A DNA stretch of 64,000 nucleotides from positions 310,001 to 374,000 of the forward strand of contig NZ_BMVM01000005.1 in assembly GCF_014650715.1 (NCBI RefSeq), given 5' to 3'. A program made the position numbers and the translations under genes. This document shows positions 24,698 to 32,525 of this stretch, piece by piece. This stretch comes from Streptomyces bluensis (GTDB taxonomy: Bacteria > Actinomycetota > Actinomycetes > Streptomycetales > Streptomycetaceae). A model generated the notes under the pieces. It was not told the DNA's origin, ran no database searches, and saw nothing but the letters and a program-made list of their open reading frames with translations. Each line of letters begins with the position of its first letter. Position 1 is the stretch's first letter.

Positions 24698-25210
24698 CTA
24701 CCGGGAGGCGCCACCGGGAAGCGCCGACGGCTGATCGGTCACGGCGAGCCGGATGCCGGTGACGAGGTCGGGGCGGATACGGACGGCGTAGTCCATGGTC
24801 TGCTTCACCCAGGGGTGGAGCAGGTCCTGGTAGCGGGCCAGCTCCTGAGGGTCGGTCACCAGGTGGGCGTAGCCGGTGACGACGACGCTCCAGCCGAGGT
24901 GGGTGTCCGGGTCGATGGCGTCGGCCTCGTACGCCACGACCACGCCCGGGCCGTCGGTCTGCCGCGCGTACGAGGTCAGGGCGGCGCCCTCGTGGGTGCG
25001 GATGACGATGTCGCCGTCGTCCAGGACGTGGTTGACCGGGCGGATGGTCGGCAGCGCGTGCAGGGTGAAGACGATCCTGCCCAGGGACACGCTGCCCAGC
25101 AGCCGTAGGGCCTCGTCGCTGTCGAGTTCGATGCTCTGGCGCGGCCCGGCGGCGAAGGGCGGGGCGTTGTCGATGGTCATGGCGGGCTTCCGCGGGGGTT
25201 CGTCGCTCAT
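24698..25210 (-). CDS. Pyridoxamine 5'-phosphate oxidase-fold (split-barrel flavin/F420) protein
   Basis: 170 residues from ATG 25210; an internal ATG at 25180 (160 residues) has a slightly better GGAAG site. The split-barrel pattern is clear: SVSLGRIVFTLHALPTIRPV, NHVLDDGDIVIRTHEGAALT, VVVAYEADAIDPDTHLGWSV, VVTGYAHLV. Members of this group bind flavin, F420 or heme and recur among DevR/DosR-controlled genes. Two palindromic sites lie upstream (25238 and 25302). Biochemical role unknown. Confidence 0.82.
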   Translation of the reverse strand: MSDEPPRKPAMTIDNAPPFAAGPRQSIELDSDEALRLLGSVSLGRIVFTLHALPTIRPVNHVLDDGDIVIRTHEGAALTSYARQTDGPGVVVAYEADAIDPDTHLGWSVVVTGYAHLVTDPQELARYQDLLHPWVKQTMDYAVRIRPDLVTGIRLAVTDQPSALPGGASR

Positions 25211-25237
25211 GGTTTCGTGTCACCGGCCGGAACACCG

Positions 25238-25251
25238 GAGCCGAACGGCCC
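25238..25251. promoter_or_regulatory. GAGCC-N4-GGCCC near-palindrome upstream of the PNPOx-fold gene
   Basis: GAGCC-GAAC-GGCCC, one mismatch from the perfect form, 28 bp ahead of the start at 25210. Confidence 0.45.
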
Positions 25252-25298
25252 GGCGCCGTGCACCTCAGGCCATTGGAACGGCACCGGAGCTCCTCGCA

Positions 25299-25318
25299 CC
25301 AGGGCCGTTCGGCCCTGG
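25299..25318. promoter_or_regulatory. Extended 8-4-8 palindrome of the GGGCC-N4-GGCCC family
   Basis: CCAGGGCC-GTTC-GGCCCTGG, perfect over both 8-base arms. It lies between the stop of the second CBS-BON gene and the promoter of the PNPOx-fold gene on the minus strand; it could serve as that gene's operator or as a terminator of the upstream one. Confidence 0.6.
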
Positions 25319-25322
25319 CCCG

Positions 25323-26126
25323 TCACCGCTCGGGCAGCCAGTAGTGGCCGATCCGGTGCGAGGGGTGCTTCTCGGGCGGGTGGATGTCGTCGACGCGGTA
25401 GGTCAGGCTGTTGACCACACCGACGACACCCTCGACCCGCCACGCCGACCGGACCACGACAGGGATGTCGCTACGGCGCTCCAGGCGCCCTTCCAAGGTG
25501 ACCACGCCGTCCCGGACGCGGACGACGACCGGCCGCGGCGGCAGATTCGGGGGCCCGGCCATGAGGCCCGCCCCGGCCAGGACGTCCTCGGTCACCTGCC
25601 GCCGGATCTCCTCGTCCGTGCGGAGGAAGACGCGCAGCAGGTCACGGCGGGTGGCGATGCCGATGAGGCGGTCCTCCTCGTCCACGACGGGAAGGAGTTC
25701 GATGCCATGACGCTCCATCATCCGTGCGGCGTCCGGGACGAGCTGCTCCGGATGCACGGTGATCGCGGGCGCCGACATCAGTTCCGCCGCGGTGGTGGCG
25801 CCTGCCCGTTCGGCGGTGGCCTGCCCCGACCGCCGCAGGCGCGGCAGCCGGAGCCGGCCGCCCCTGCCCGTGTTGCCCCTGCCCGTGTTGCCCCGGCCGG
25901 TGGTGCCCCGGCCGGTGTTGCCCCGGCCCGTGTCGGCGCGGGCCACCTGTCCGTGCACGAGGTCGGTCCCGGAGATCACCCCCACCACCCTGTCGTCGTG
26001 ATCGACGACCGGCAGCCCGCTGATCCGGTGACGGTCCAGCAGCCGCACCACGTCCTTGAACGGTGTCCCGCACTGCGCCTGGACGACCTCGCTGGTCATC
26101 ACTTCGCCGATGGTGTGGGTCTTCAC
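25323..26126 (-). CDS. CBS-CBS-BON domain protein (second) with a Thr-Gly-Arg-Gly repeat linker
   Basis: 267 residues from GTG 26126 with GGAGGAAG upstream. The two CBS repeats (IGEVMTSEVVQAQCGTPFKD and AAELMSAPAITVHPEQLVPD) are separated by a linker with about five TGRGN-type pentapeptides encoded by a 15-bp minisatellite. A BON domain follows (about 190-250: VVVRVRDGVVTLEGRL). It is a paralogue of the protein at 20603. Divergent from the DevR-like regulator gene across two adjoining palindromes, so probably under its control. Confidence 0.85.
   Translation of the reverse strand: MKTHTIGEVMTSEVVQAQCGTPFKDVVRLLDRHRISGLPVVDHDDRVVGVISGTDLVHGQVARADTGRGNTGRGTTGRGNTGRGNTGRGGRLRLPRLRRSGQATAERAGATTAAELMSAPAITVHPEQLVPDAARMMERHGIELLPVVDEEDRLIGIATRRDLLRVFLRTDEEIRRQVTEDVLAGAGLMAGPPNLPPRPVVVRVRDGVVTLEGRLERRSDIPVVVRSAWRVEGVVGVVNSLTYRVDDIHPPEKHPSHRIGHYWLPER
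25861..25935. repeat. 15-bp in-frame minisatellite in the CBS-BON linker
   Basis: Five head-to-tail units of CCCCGGCCGGTGTTG-like sequence at 25861, 25876, 25891, 25906 and 25921. The first two are identical; the others vary at one to four bases. In-frame, so copy-number change alters only linker length. Confidence 0.85.
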
Positions 26127-26223
26127 GGCGCTTCCTCCTTCACGGGTGCGGACACTTCCGCCCCGAGCACTTCCAGCCTCCCGCCCGACCACCCGAGGCA
26201 CATGGGCCGGTCCGGGCAAGGAG

Positions 26224-26251
26224 GGGCCGAACGGCCCTGGCCGTTCGACCC
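26224..26251. promoter_or_regulatory. Tandem GGGCC-N4-GGCCC sites in the CBS/devR-like divergent promoter
   Basis: GGGCC-GAAC-GGCCC (26224-26237) is perfect and abuts a weaker second copy TGGCC-GTTC-GACCC (26238-26251). They lie 98 bp upstream of the CBS-BON start and 85 bp upstream of the response regulator start. Confidence 0.62.
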
Positions 26252-26335
26252 CCGGGCGACAAGGATCGAGGAAGATCGAGAAGGTTCGAGCAGCTGCACA
26301 CGGCGCACGACACAGCGCACGACAAGGAGCATCCG

Positions 26336-27028
26336 ATGGCGGACGGCGAGCGGCACGGCGGCGACCACCCGATCCGGGTCTTCCTGCTGGACGACCACGA
26401 GGTGGTACGGCGCGGGGTGCACGATCTGCTGAACGACGAGCCGGACATCACCGTGGTCGGCGAGGCAGCCACCGTCGAGCAGGCCCTGGTGCGTGTTCCC
26501 GCGCTGCGTCCCGACGTGGCGGTGCTCGACGTGCGCCTGCCCGACGGCGACGGAGTCACCGTGTGCCGCGAGCTGCGCTCCCGCATGCCCGACCTGGCCT
26601 GTCTGATGCTGACCTCGTTCGACGACGAAGAAGCCCTGCTGGACTCCATCATGGCGGGGGCGTCCGGGTACGTCCTGAAGCAGATCCGGGGCTCGGACCT
26701 GGTGTCCGCCGTCCGCACCGTGGCCGCCGGCCAGTCCCTGCTCGACCCCAGCGCCACCACCAGGCTGATGGCACGGTTGCGCGGCGAACAGACCAGGGAA
26801 CCGGAGCCCGACGGCCTGCCCGGTCTGACGGCGCGGGAGCGGGAGATCCTCGCCCTGATCGGTGAGGGGCTGACCAACCGCCAGATCGGCCGACGCCTCT
26901 ACCTCGCCGAGAAGACCGTCAAGAACCACATCTCCCGGCTGCTGGCCAAACTCGGCGTGGAGCGGCGCATCCAGGCAGCCGTCATCGCCACCCAGGCCCA
27001 GGACCGGCTGCGGCGCGAACGCCACTGA
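26336..27028 (+). CDS. DevR/DosR-like NarL-family response regulator
   Basis: 230 residues from ATG 26336 behind AAGGAG. The receiver (about 12-130) has D19/D20, phosphoacceptor D65 (VAVLDVRLPDGDG), Thr in MLTSFDDEEA and K115 in GYVLKQIRG. The LuxR helix-turn-helix is at about 163-220 (LTAREREILALIGEGLTNRQ onward). The VLKQIRG and SFDDEEALLDSIMAGASGY segments resemble DevR of mycobacteria. The cognate kinase gene follows 112 bp downstream. It is the natural candidate to bind the local GGGCC-N4-GGCCC palindromes and switch on the surrounding stress genes. The symbol is withheld because orthology was not tested. Confidence 0.88.
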   Translation: MADGERHGGDHPIRVFLLDDHEVVRRGVHDLLNDEPDITVVGEAATVEQALVRVPALRPDVAVLDVRLPDGDGVTVCRELRSRMPDLACLMLTSFDDEEALLDSIMAGASGYVLKQIRGSDLVSAVRTVAAGQSLLDPSATTRLMARLRGEQTREPEPDGLPGLTAREREILALIGEGLTNRQIGRRLYLAEKTVKNHISRLLAKLGVERRIQAAVIATQAQDRLRRERH

Positions 27029-27140
27029 AGCCCCGCCTCGGGGATGATGCGCCGCGCCGCCACCGCGCTGGGCGGTTACCGTGGCACATGACCGCGACGG
27101 CCGGTCGTCGTCGGTGTCCGAAGGTCCTGGAGGATCACCG

Positions 27141-28865
27141 GTGGGAGGCTCCGAGGAGTCCCGCGAGGCCCGCGTACGGCTGCCCCAGCTGAAGCTGGAC
27201 GAGCTGCTGGAGGAACTGCAGGCCCGTCTCGACGCGGCCCGCGGCACCCGCGACCGGGTGCACAGCCTGCTGGAGGCGGTCCTCTCGGTCGGCCGGGAGC
27301 TGGACCTGGAACAGGCGCTGCACAGCATTGTGGAGGCCGCCGCCGTGCTGGTGGACGCCGAGTACGCCGCCCTGGGCGTGATCGGACCGGACGGCAAGCG
27401 GCTGTCGGCCTTCCACACGGTCGGTGTCGACGAGGAACAGATCGCCAGGATCGGCCACTACCCGGAGGGCCACGGCATCCTGGGAGAACTGATCCGGCAT
27501 CCGGAGCCGCTGCGGCTCGTGAAACTCTCCGAGCACCCCTCCTCGTACGGCTTCCCGCCCCACCACCCGCCGATGGACACCTTCCTCGGTGTGCCCATCC
27601 GCGTGCGTGACCAGGTCTTCGGCAACCTGTACCTCACCGAGAAACGCGGCGGGGCGCGGTTCGACGAGGAGGACGAGTCGGTGCTGTCGACCCTGGCCGT
27701 GGCGGCCGGTGTGGCGATCGACAACGCCCGGCTGTACGAGGAGTCCCGGCTGCGCGAGCGCTGGCTGCGGGCGAGCGCGGAGATCACCCACCGGCTGATG
27801 TCCGGCAGCGGCAGCGGCGAGGTGCTGCGGCTGGTCGCCGAGCGTGCCAGGGAGATCACCGCCGCCGAACTCGCCGTGGTCGTGGTGCCGATGGAGAACA
27901 CCGACGCGCTCACGGTGGAACTGGCCATCGGGGAGGGGGCCACGGCACATCGGGGGCTCGTCCTGCCCGCGGACGACGGCCTGCTGGGCCGGGCCTTCGC
28001 CGGGGCCGCCCCCGTCATGAGCTCCGACATCGCCCGGGACGAACGCGCCTCGTCCGGGGCACAGCGCTTCACCGGCCTCGGCCCGGCCGTGGCCGTCCCC
28101 ATCGGCACGGGCGGCGGCGTACGAGGGATCGTCCTTCTCGTCCGCGAGGCGGGCCAGACGGAGTTCACCGAGAAGGAGACCGAGCCGCTGCAGGGGTTCG
28201 CCGCGCAGGCCGCGGTGGCGATGGAGCTGGCGGAACACCGCAAGGACGCCGAGCGGATCGCCGTACTCCAGGACCGTGACCGGATCGCCCGGGACCTCCA
28301 CGACCTGGCGATCCAACGGCTGTTCGCGGCCGGTATGACGCTGCAGAGCGCGGGCCGCTTCATCGAGCACTCGGAGGCGTCGGAGCGCGTCGCGCGAGCG
28401 GTGGACGACCTGGACGAGACCATCAAGATCATCAGGTCGACGATCTTCGGGCTGCGTGCGCGTGAGGGCGCCGCCGGACCGGGTCTTCGGGCGCGCGTGG
28501 TGCGTGTGGCCGGTGAGGCCGCGCCGGTACTGGGTTTCGCGCCCAGCCTCCGGATGGAGGGCCTGCTGGACACCCAGGTCACGAAGGAGACCGCCGACCA
28601 TGTGGTCGCGGTGCTCTCCGAGGCTCTGACCAACGTCGCCCGCCACGCCCACGCCGACCGGGCCGAGGTCGTGCTGGAGACCGATGGCCGGGAGCTGCGT
28701 CTGACGGTCTCCGACAACGGTGTGGGCATCCCGCCCGGCGGCCGGCGCAGCGGCCTGCACAACATGGCCGAGCGGGCCGCGCAGCTGGGGGGCCGGCTGG
28801 AGCTGACCAGCCCTGCCGGTGGGGGCGGCAGGGTGGTGTGGCGGGTGCCGGTGGGGGAGCGGTAG
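27141..28865 (+). CDS. DevS/DosT-like GAF-GAF histidine kinase
   Basis: 574 residues from GTG 27141, chosen for the CTGGAGGATC site; GTG 27081 would add 20 residues. After a coiled N-terminal helix come GAF1 (about 45-200) and GAF2 (about 215-370), a HisKA_3 dimerisation box with the phosphorylated His in RDRIARDLHDLAIQRL, and an ATPase domain with SEALTNVARHAHA and DNGVGIPPGG. There are no membrane helices. GAF1 contains PPHHPPM (139-145), the region that holds the heme-ligand histidine in mycobacterial DevS (from memory), so gas or redox sensing through heme is plausible. It follows the DevR-like gene and is probably cotranscribed. Confidence 0.9.
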   Translation: MGGSEESREARVRLPQLKLDELLEELQARLDAARGTRDRVHSLLEAVLSVGRELDLEQALHSIVEAAAVLVDAEYAALGVIGPDGKRLSAFHTVGVDEEQIARIGHYPEGHGILGELIRHPEPLRLVKLSEHPSSYGFPPHHPPMDTFLGVPIRVRDQVFGNLYLTEKRGGARFDEEDESVLSTLAVAAGVAIDNARLYEESRLRERWLRASAEITHRLMSGSGSGEVLRLVAERAREITAAELAVVVVPMENTDALTVELAIGEGATAHRGLVLPADDGLLGRAFAGAAPVMSSDIARDERASSGAQRFTGLGPAVAVPIGTGGGVRGIVLLVREAGQTEFTEKETEPLQGFAAQAAVAMELAEHRKDAERIAVLQDRDRIARDLHDLAIQRLFAAGMTLQSAGRFIEHSEASERVARAVDDLDETIKIIRSTIFGLRAREGAAGPGLRARVVRVAGEAAPVLGFAPSLRMEGLLDTQVTKETADHVVAVLSEALTNVARHAHADRAEVVLETDGRELRLTVSDNGVGIPPGGRRSGLHNMAERAAQLGGRLELTSPAGGGGRVVWRVPVGER

Positions 28866-28971
28866 GTCTGCGCTGCGGGTGTGTCCTGTACAAGGGCGTA
28901 CTGAGTGAACAGGGGAGTTGCTGATCAGAGTGACCGGTGACCAGAGCGACCGGTGATCAGGGTCGCCGTGG

Positions 28972-29472
28972 TCAGGGGAGCTCGGTGTGCGGCGGGAGGA
29001 GCGCGATGCCGTCGTCGTCGGCGTGGAGGAGGTCACCGGGGCTGAAGGTGATGCCGCCGAAGGTGACCGGGACATCGATGGCGCCGGTGGCGTTCTTGGC
29101 GCTCTTGCGGGGGATGGTGCCGAGGGCCTTGATGCCGAGCCGGAGCCCGGCGAGGGCGGCGCTGTCGCGCACGGCCCCGTGCAGGACGAGGCCGGCCCAG
29201 CCGTTGTCCTGTGCGGCCGTGGCGATGAGGTCGCCGACCAGGGCGGTGCGCAGGGAGCCCTGTCCGTCCACCACGAGGACGCTGCCGTTTCCGGGCGTGC
29301 GCAGCAGGTCGCGGAGCAGACCGTTGTCCTCGTGGCAGGAGACGGTGCGCACCGGCCCGGCGAAGCCGCGGTGTGCGCCGAACTGGCGGAACTGCAGGTC
29401 GCAGACGCGCAGATCGGTGCCGTGAAGGTCGACGAGGTCGGCGGTGGGGACGGGGCTGACTGATGCGGTCAC
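28972..29472 (-). CDS. RraA-family protein, probable 2-oxoacid aldolase/decarboxylase
   Basis: 166 residues from GTG 29472 with GAAAGG upstream. It has GDLIATAA (80-87), GAVRDSAAL with R102 and D103, and GDLLHADDDGIALLP at the end, the metal and substrate motif of the RraA / 4-hydroxy-4-methyl-2-oxoglutarate aldolase fold. Members of this fold either inhibit RNase E or cleave tertiary hydroxy-oxo acids to pyruvate. Last gene of a catabolic operon with a dehydrogenase, a TIM barrel and a racemase fold, the aldolase role is the better guess. Confidence 0.82.
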   Translation of the reverse strand: MTASVSPVPTADLVDLHGTDLRVCDLQFRQFGAHRGFAGPVRTVSCHEDNGLLRDLLRTPGNGSVLVVDGQGSLRTALVGDLIATAAQDNGWAGLVLHGAVRDSAALAGLRLGIKALGTIPRKSAKNATGAIDVPVTFGGITFSPGDLLHADDDGIALLPPHTELP

Positions 29473-29560
29473 GTGAGGTGCCTTTCGCTGAAGGGGTGAG
29501 CGAAGCCCAGGGCTCGGGGAGGGCCCGCCCCGGACCCGGTAAGTCAGTTCCGGCGGTGGG

Positions 29561-30646
29561 TCATTTCTGATCGGCGGCGGTGATGGCCTTGACGACGGCG
29601 GCGGTGAACTCGGTGGTGGAGGCGTTGCCTCCGAGGTCGCGGGTGGCGGTGCCACCGGCGATGGCGTCGGCCACACCCGCCTCGATGATCTTCGCGGCGG
29701 CGGCCGGCGCCTCGTCGCCGTGTTGGGCACCGAGCCACTCGAACAGCATCGCGCCGGAGAGGATCATGGCGACCGGGTTGGCGGTGTTCTGCCCGGCGAT
29801 GTCGGGGGCGGAACCGTGGGACGCCTGGGCCATCGCGGTGGTCGCGGAGGCGTTGATGGACGGCGCGGTGCCCAGCGAGCCGGAGATCTCGCCCGCGAGG
29901 TCGGAGAGGATGTCGCCGAACATGTTCTCGGTGACGATGACGTCGAAGTCCTGGGCGCGGCGCACCAGGTGCACGGTCATGGCGTCGATGTGGAAGTCGT
30001 CCACCATGACGTCGGGATAGTCCTGGGCGACTTCCTGGCACACGGTGCGGAACATGCCGGTGGTGAGCTTGAGGACGTTGGCCTTGTGGACGATGGTGAG
30101 CTTCTTGCGGCGTGAGCGAGCCAGGTCGAAGGCGACGCGCGCCACACGGTCGGTGGCCTCGCGGGTGATGATGCCCATCATGATCGCCGTATCGGGGGTG
30201 GGCATGAACTCGCCCGTGCCGGCGAAGGTGTTGCGGTCGGCGTAGAAGCCTTCGGTGTTCTCCCGGACGATGACCAGGTCGGCGCTGTCGCAGACGGCCT
30301 TCGCACCGGGGAAGCTCTTGGCGGGGCGGATGTTGGCGAACAGCTGGAAGTGCTTGCGCAGGGTGCCCGAGGGGTTGAGGGCGGACCTGTGCGGTTCGGG
30401 GTAGCTGACGGAGTCGTGCGGGCCGAGGTACCAGCCGTCCAGGCCGGCCAGGGCCTGCTTGGTCTCGTCGGGAACCGGAGTGCCGTGCGACTCGATCGCG
30501 GCGGCGCCCAGAGGCAGGGGCACCCAGTCGACGGAGACACCGGCGGCCCGGGCGGCGACGGCGGCGATCTCGACGGCGGAGGGGACGATCTCGGGGCCGA
30601 TACCGTCGCCCTCCAGGACGCCGAGGCGGTAGGTGGTGGTGCTCAT
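29561..30646 (-). CDS. Isocitrate/isopropylmalate/tartrate dehydrogenase family beta-decarboxylating enzyme
   Basis: 361 residues from ATG 30646 with GAGAGGAAC upstream. GVLEGDGIGPEIV (9-21) begins the fold. LRKHFQLFANIRPAKSFPGA carries substrate arginines, IVRENTEGFYAD the Glu-Asn-Thr-Glu segment, and VIVTENMFGDILSDLAGEIS the metal-binding aspartates. H-x11-N adenine contacts are in ASHGSAPDIAGQNTANPVAM. The substrate-determining region (ENTEGFYAD, not the leucine-pathway form) points to an NAD enzyme for a 2-hydroxy-3-carboxy or tartrate-like acid rather than LeuB. It follows the TIM-barrel gene in one operon. Confidence 0.85.
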   Translation of the reverse strand: MSTTTYRLGVLEGDGIGPEIVPSAVEIAAVAARAAGVSVDWVPLPLGAAAIESHGTPVPDETKQALAGLDGWYLGPHDSVSYPEPHRSALNPSGTLRKHFQLFANIRPAKSFPGAKAVCDSADLVIVRENTEGFYADRNTFAGTGEFMPTPDTAIMMGIITREATDRVARVAFDLARSRRKKLTIVHKANVLKLTTGMFRTVCQEVAQDYPDVMVDDFHIDAMTVHLVRRAQDFDVIVTENMFGDILSDLAGEISGSLGTAPSINASATTAMAQASHGSAPDIAGQNTANPVAMILSGAMLFEWLGAQHGDEAPAAAAKIIEAGVADAIAGGTATRDLGGNASTTEFTAAVVKAITAADQK

Positions 30647-30721
30647 GGTGCGGGTTCCTCTCTGAAGCACGATCGGTTCTGGAGACCGACTGGGGACCAA
30701 CCGGTCCCGTGTGGGGGCGGG

Positions 30722-31576
30722 TCAGGGCGACAGCGGTTGCTGTGCCACGGTGGCGGCGGCATCGGCCAGGGCGGCCCAGGACCGGGCGGCGGCCTTGGGA
30801 CTGTCGCCGTCCTGGGTGTGTTCGAGCGTCAGCCACCCGGTGAAGCCGCCCCTGCGCAGGGCTCGCAGCAGAGCGGGCAGTCGGTGGTCGCCGACGGTGA
30901 GCGGGCCCCGGGTGCCGGGTGCCGCGAGCTGGAGACAGCTGGTCAGGAGAGTGTGGTCCGTGGCGGCCTCGACGGAATCGATGCCTTCGGCTTCGAGGTG
31001 ATGGGTGTCCAGCACCAGTCCGGCCGGTACACCGAGCGCGGTCATGACGGCGAGGGCTTGCTCGGGCGTGTGCCACAGGGACGTGTTGCCGCGTGACTGC
31101 GGCTCGATCAGCAGGCGGCTGCCGACGGAGGCCGCTTCTTCCGCCAGCTGCCGCACAGCGCGTTCGGCCCAGGCCCGCTGGACATCCTCCAGCCCCGGCA
31201 GGAAGGTGCCGCGGGTCTGGCCGAGGGTGAGCGGAACACCGAGGGCCCCGGCGAGGCGGGCCGCGCCCCGCAGCCGGTCGAATGCGTGACGCCGTACGTC
31301 CGGTGAGGGGTCCGTCAGCGTCAGATGGTCCTGCGCGGCGACGGGACCGGTACCGACACCGAGGATCTCCGTCCCGCTGCTCTCGGCGGTCCGCAGCAGG
31401 GCGTCCGCGTCCCGCGCGGTGGTGTCACGGACCTGGACTTCGACACCGTCGTAGCCGAGTTCGGCCAGCTGCCGGACAGCTTCGGCGAAGGGTGCGTCGA
31501 AGCCGAGCGGCATGGGCGTGCGGCAGTCGTCGCTGGAGACGGTGTAGGCCAGCGGCCAGGGCCGCGGCGCGGTCAC
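30722..31576 (-). CDS. TIM-barrel sugar-phosphate isomerase/epimerase-like protein (AP-endonuclease-2 superfamily)
   Basis: 284 residues from GTG 31576, overlapping the upstream stop by GTGA, which indicates translational coupling. Metal-site residues of the xylose-isomerase-like barrel are visible: ELGYDGVEVQVRD (Glu), LLIEPQSRGNT (Glu), LVLDTHHLEAEG (Asp, His), and WLTLEHTQDGDS (Glu). This group includes hydroxypyruvate isomerases and inosose dehydratases. The substrate is probably the same acid handled by the other operon enzymes; nothing in the sequence identifies it. Confidence 0.8.
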   Translation of the reverse strand: MTAPRPWPLAYTVSSDDCRTPMPLGFDAPFAEAVRQLAELGYDGVEVQVRDTTARDADALLRTAESSGTEILGVGTGPVAAQDHLTLTDPSPDVRRHAFDRLRGAARLAGALGVPLTLGQTRGTFLPGLEDVQRAWAERAVRQLAEEAASVGSRLLIEPQSRGNTSLWHTPEQALAVMTALGVPAGLVLDTHHLEAEGIDSVEAATDHTLLTSCLQLAAPGTRGPLTVGDHRLPALLRALRRGGFTGWLTLEHTQDGDSPKAAARSWAALADAAATVAQQPLSP

Positions 31577-32283
31577 GGCGCGGCCGCCGATACGGGAGCC
31601 GTCTGCCCCGCACCGGGGAGGAGCAGCCCGCGCAGCTCACGGGCGGCAGCGCCGGCACCGTCAAACACCGGGACGTCCAGCAGTTCGGCCAGCGCCTCGC
31701 GCGCCGGGGCCAGGGAGTACTGAGCCAGCAGCACCGCGTCGGCGTCGGCGGCGCCGCCGGATGTCAGGGCATCGGCCAGGTGACGGGCGGTCACTTCCGG
31801 TGTGCCCCCGCCGGCCGCGGCTTCGCTCAGTGCGGTCACGATGTCGACCGGCCGGTCGGGCCTGACCGTCGGGACGAGCGCTTCGAGCTGGGCCTGGGCC
31901 GCCGGAGCGGCGGGCGGAGTGGAGGCGACGACGGCGATGCGCTCGAACGGCCCGGCCAGGGCGGCCTTGAACAGCGCCTCGTCGGACTTCAGGACGGGCA
32001 CGTCCCACAAGCTGCGGGCCGTGTCCACCACTTCCCCGTAGGAAGAGCAGGTCAGCAGCAGGCCGTCGGCACCGCCCTCCATCACGTGACCGATCAGGCG
32101 AAGCATGCGCCGGCGCAGCACGTCCGTGAGACCGCCGGCGTCGCGGGCGTCGTCCAGAAGACGGTCGTCCAGCACGTTCCACACCGTGGCCTGTGGGAAC
32201 TCTCGCGCGAACGCCTCCTGGGCGACGCGGGCTCCGGTCGGCACGGCATGGATCATGGCGACCAGGGGGTGGGCTTCGATCAC
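31573..32283 (-). CDS. Asp/Glu racemase-fold protein (arylmalonate decarboxylase / maleate isomerase relative)
   Basis: 236 residues from GTG 32283 with GAGGAAAGAG upstream. The first active-site cysteine is present as C79 in GLLLTCSSYGEVV. It is the only cysteine in the protein: the second catalytic position, normally GCTH, reads LAQYSLAP. A two-base racemisation is therefore unlikely; decarboxylation or isomerisation with a single Cys is more plausible. First structural gene of the operon, behind a promoter covered by a palindromic operator. Confidence 0.8.
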   Translation of the reverse strand: MIEAHPLVAMIHAVPTGARVAQEAFAREFPQATVWNVLDDRLLDDARDAGGLTDVLRRRMLRLIGHVMEGGADGLLLTCSSYGEVVDTARSLWDVPVLKSDEALFKAALAGPFERIAVVASTPPAAPAAQAQLEALVPTVRPDRPVDIVTALSEAAAGGGTPEVTARHLADALTSGGAADADAVLLAQYSLAPAREALAELLDVPVFDGAGAAARELRGLLLPGAGQTAPVSAAAP

Positions 32284-32450
32284 CGGTCTCTTTCCTCTTC
32301 CGATAGGCGGGGACCGGGAGGGGGTCCCTGCCCCGGGCCGACTCCGGCCGACGCGGGAACGCCGATGACGCCAAGGACGCCCGAGGCCGCCAAGGGCGCC
32401 CAACGCCAAGAACGTCCAGATCGCCAAAGACGCGGAGCAAGCACGGGAGG

Positions 32451-32463
32451 GGTTGCAGCAACC
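32451..32463. promoter_or_regulatory. GGTTGC-a-GCAACC palindrome in the racemase leader
   Basis: Perfect 6-1-6 inverted repeat about 25 bases downstream of the predicted -10 on the minus strand, inside the untranslated leader. It may be a second operator copy or a leader hairpin. Confidence 0.4.
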
Positions 32464-32486
32464 TTTCGGTGCGTTGCCGCGCCGCC

Positions 32487-32525
32487 ACTGTAGAAGCACC
32501 ACATCAACCGGTCAACCGGTTGACC
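32487..32525 (-). promoter_or_regulatory. Promoter and 16-bp operator of the catabolic operon
   Basis: On the minus strand, -35 TTGACC (32515-32510) and -10 TACAGT (32492-32487) are 17 bp apart, a good vegetative promoter. The -35 lies within the perfect 16-bp palindrome GGTCAACCGGTTGACC (32510-32525), with an overlapping half-site CAACCGG. The palindrome also covers the stop codon of the FadR-type gene. A bound repressor would block the -35. ACCGGTTG recurs upstream of the regulator gene itself. Confidence 0.75.
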
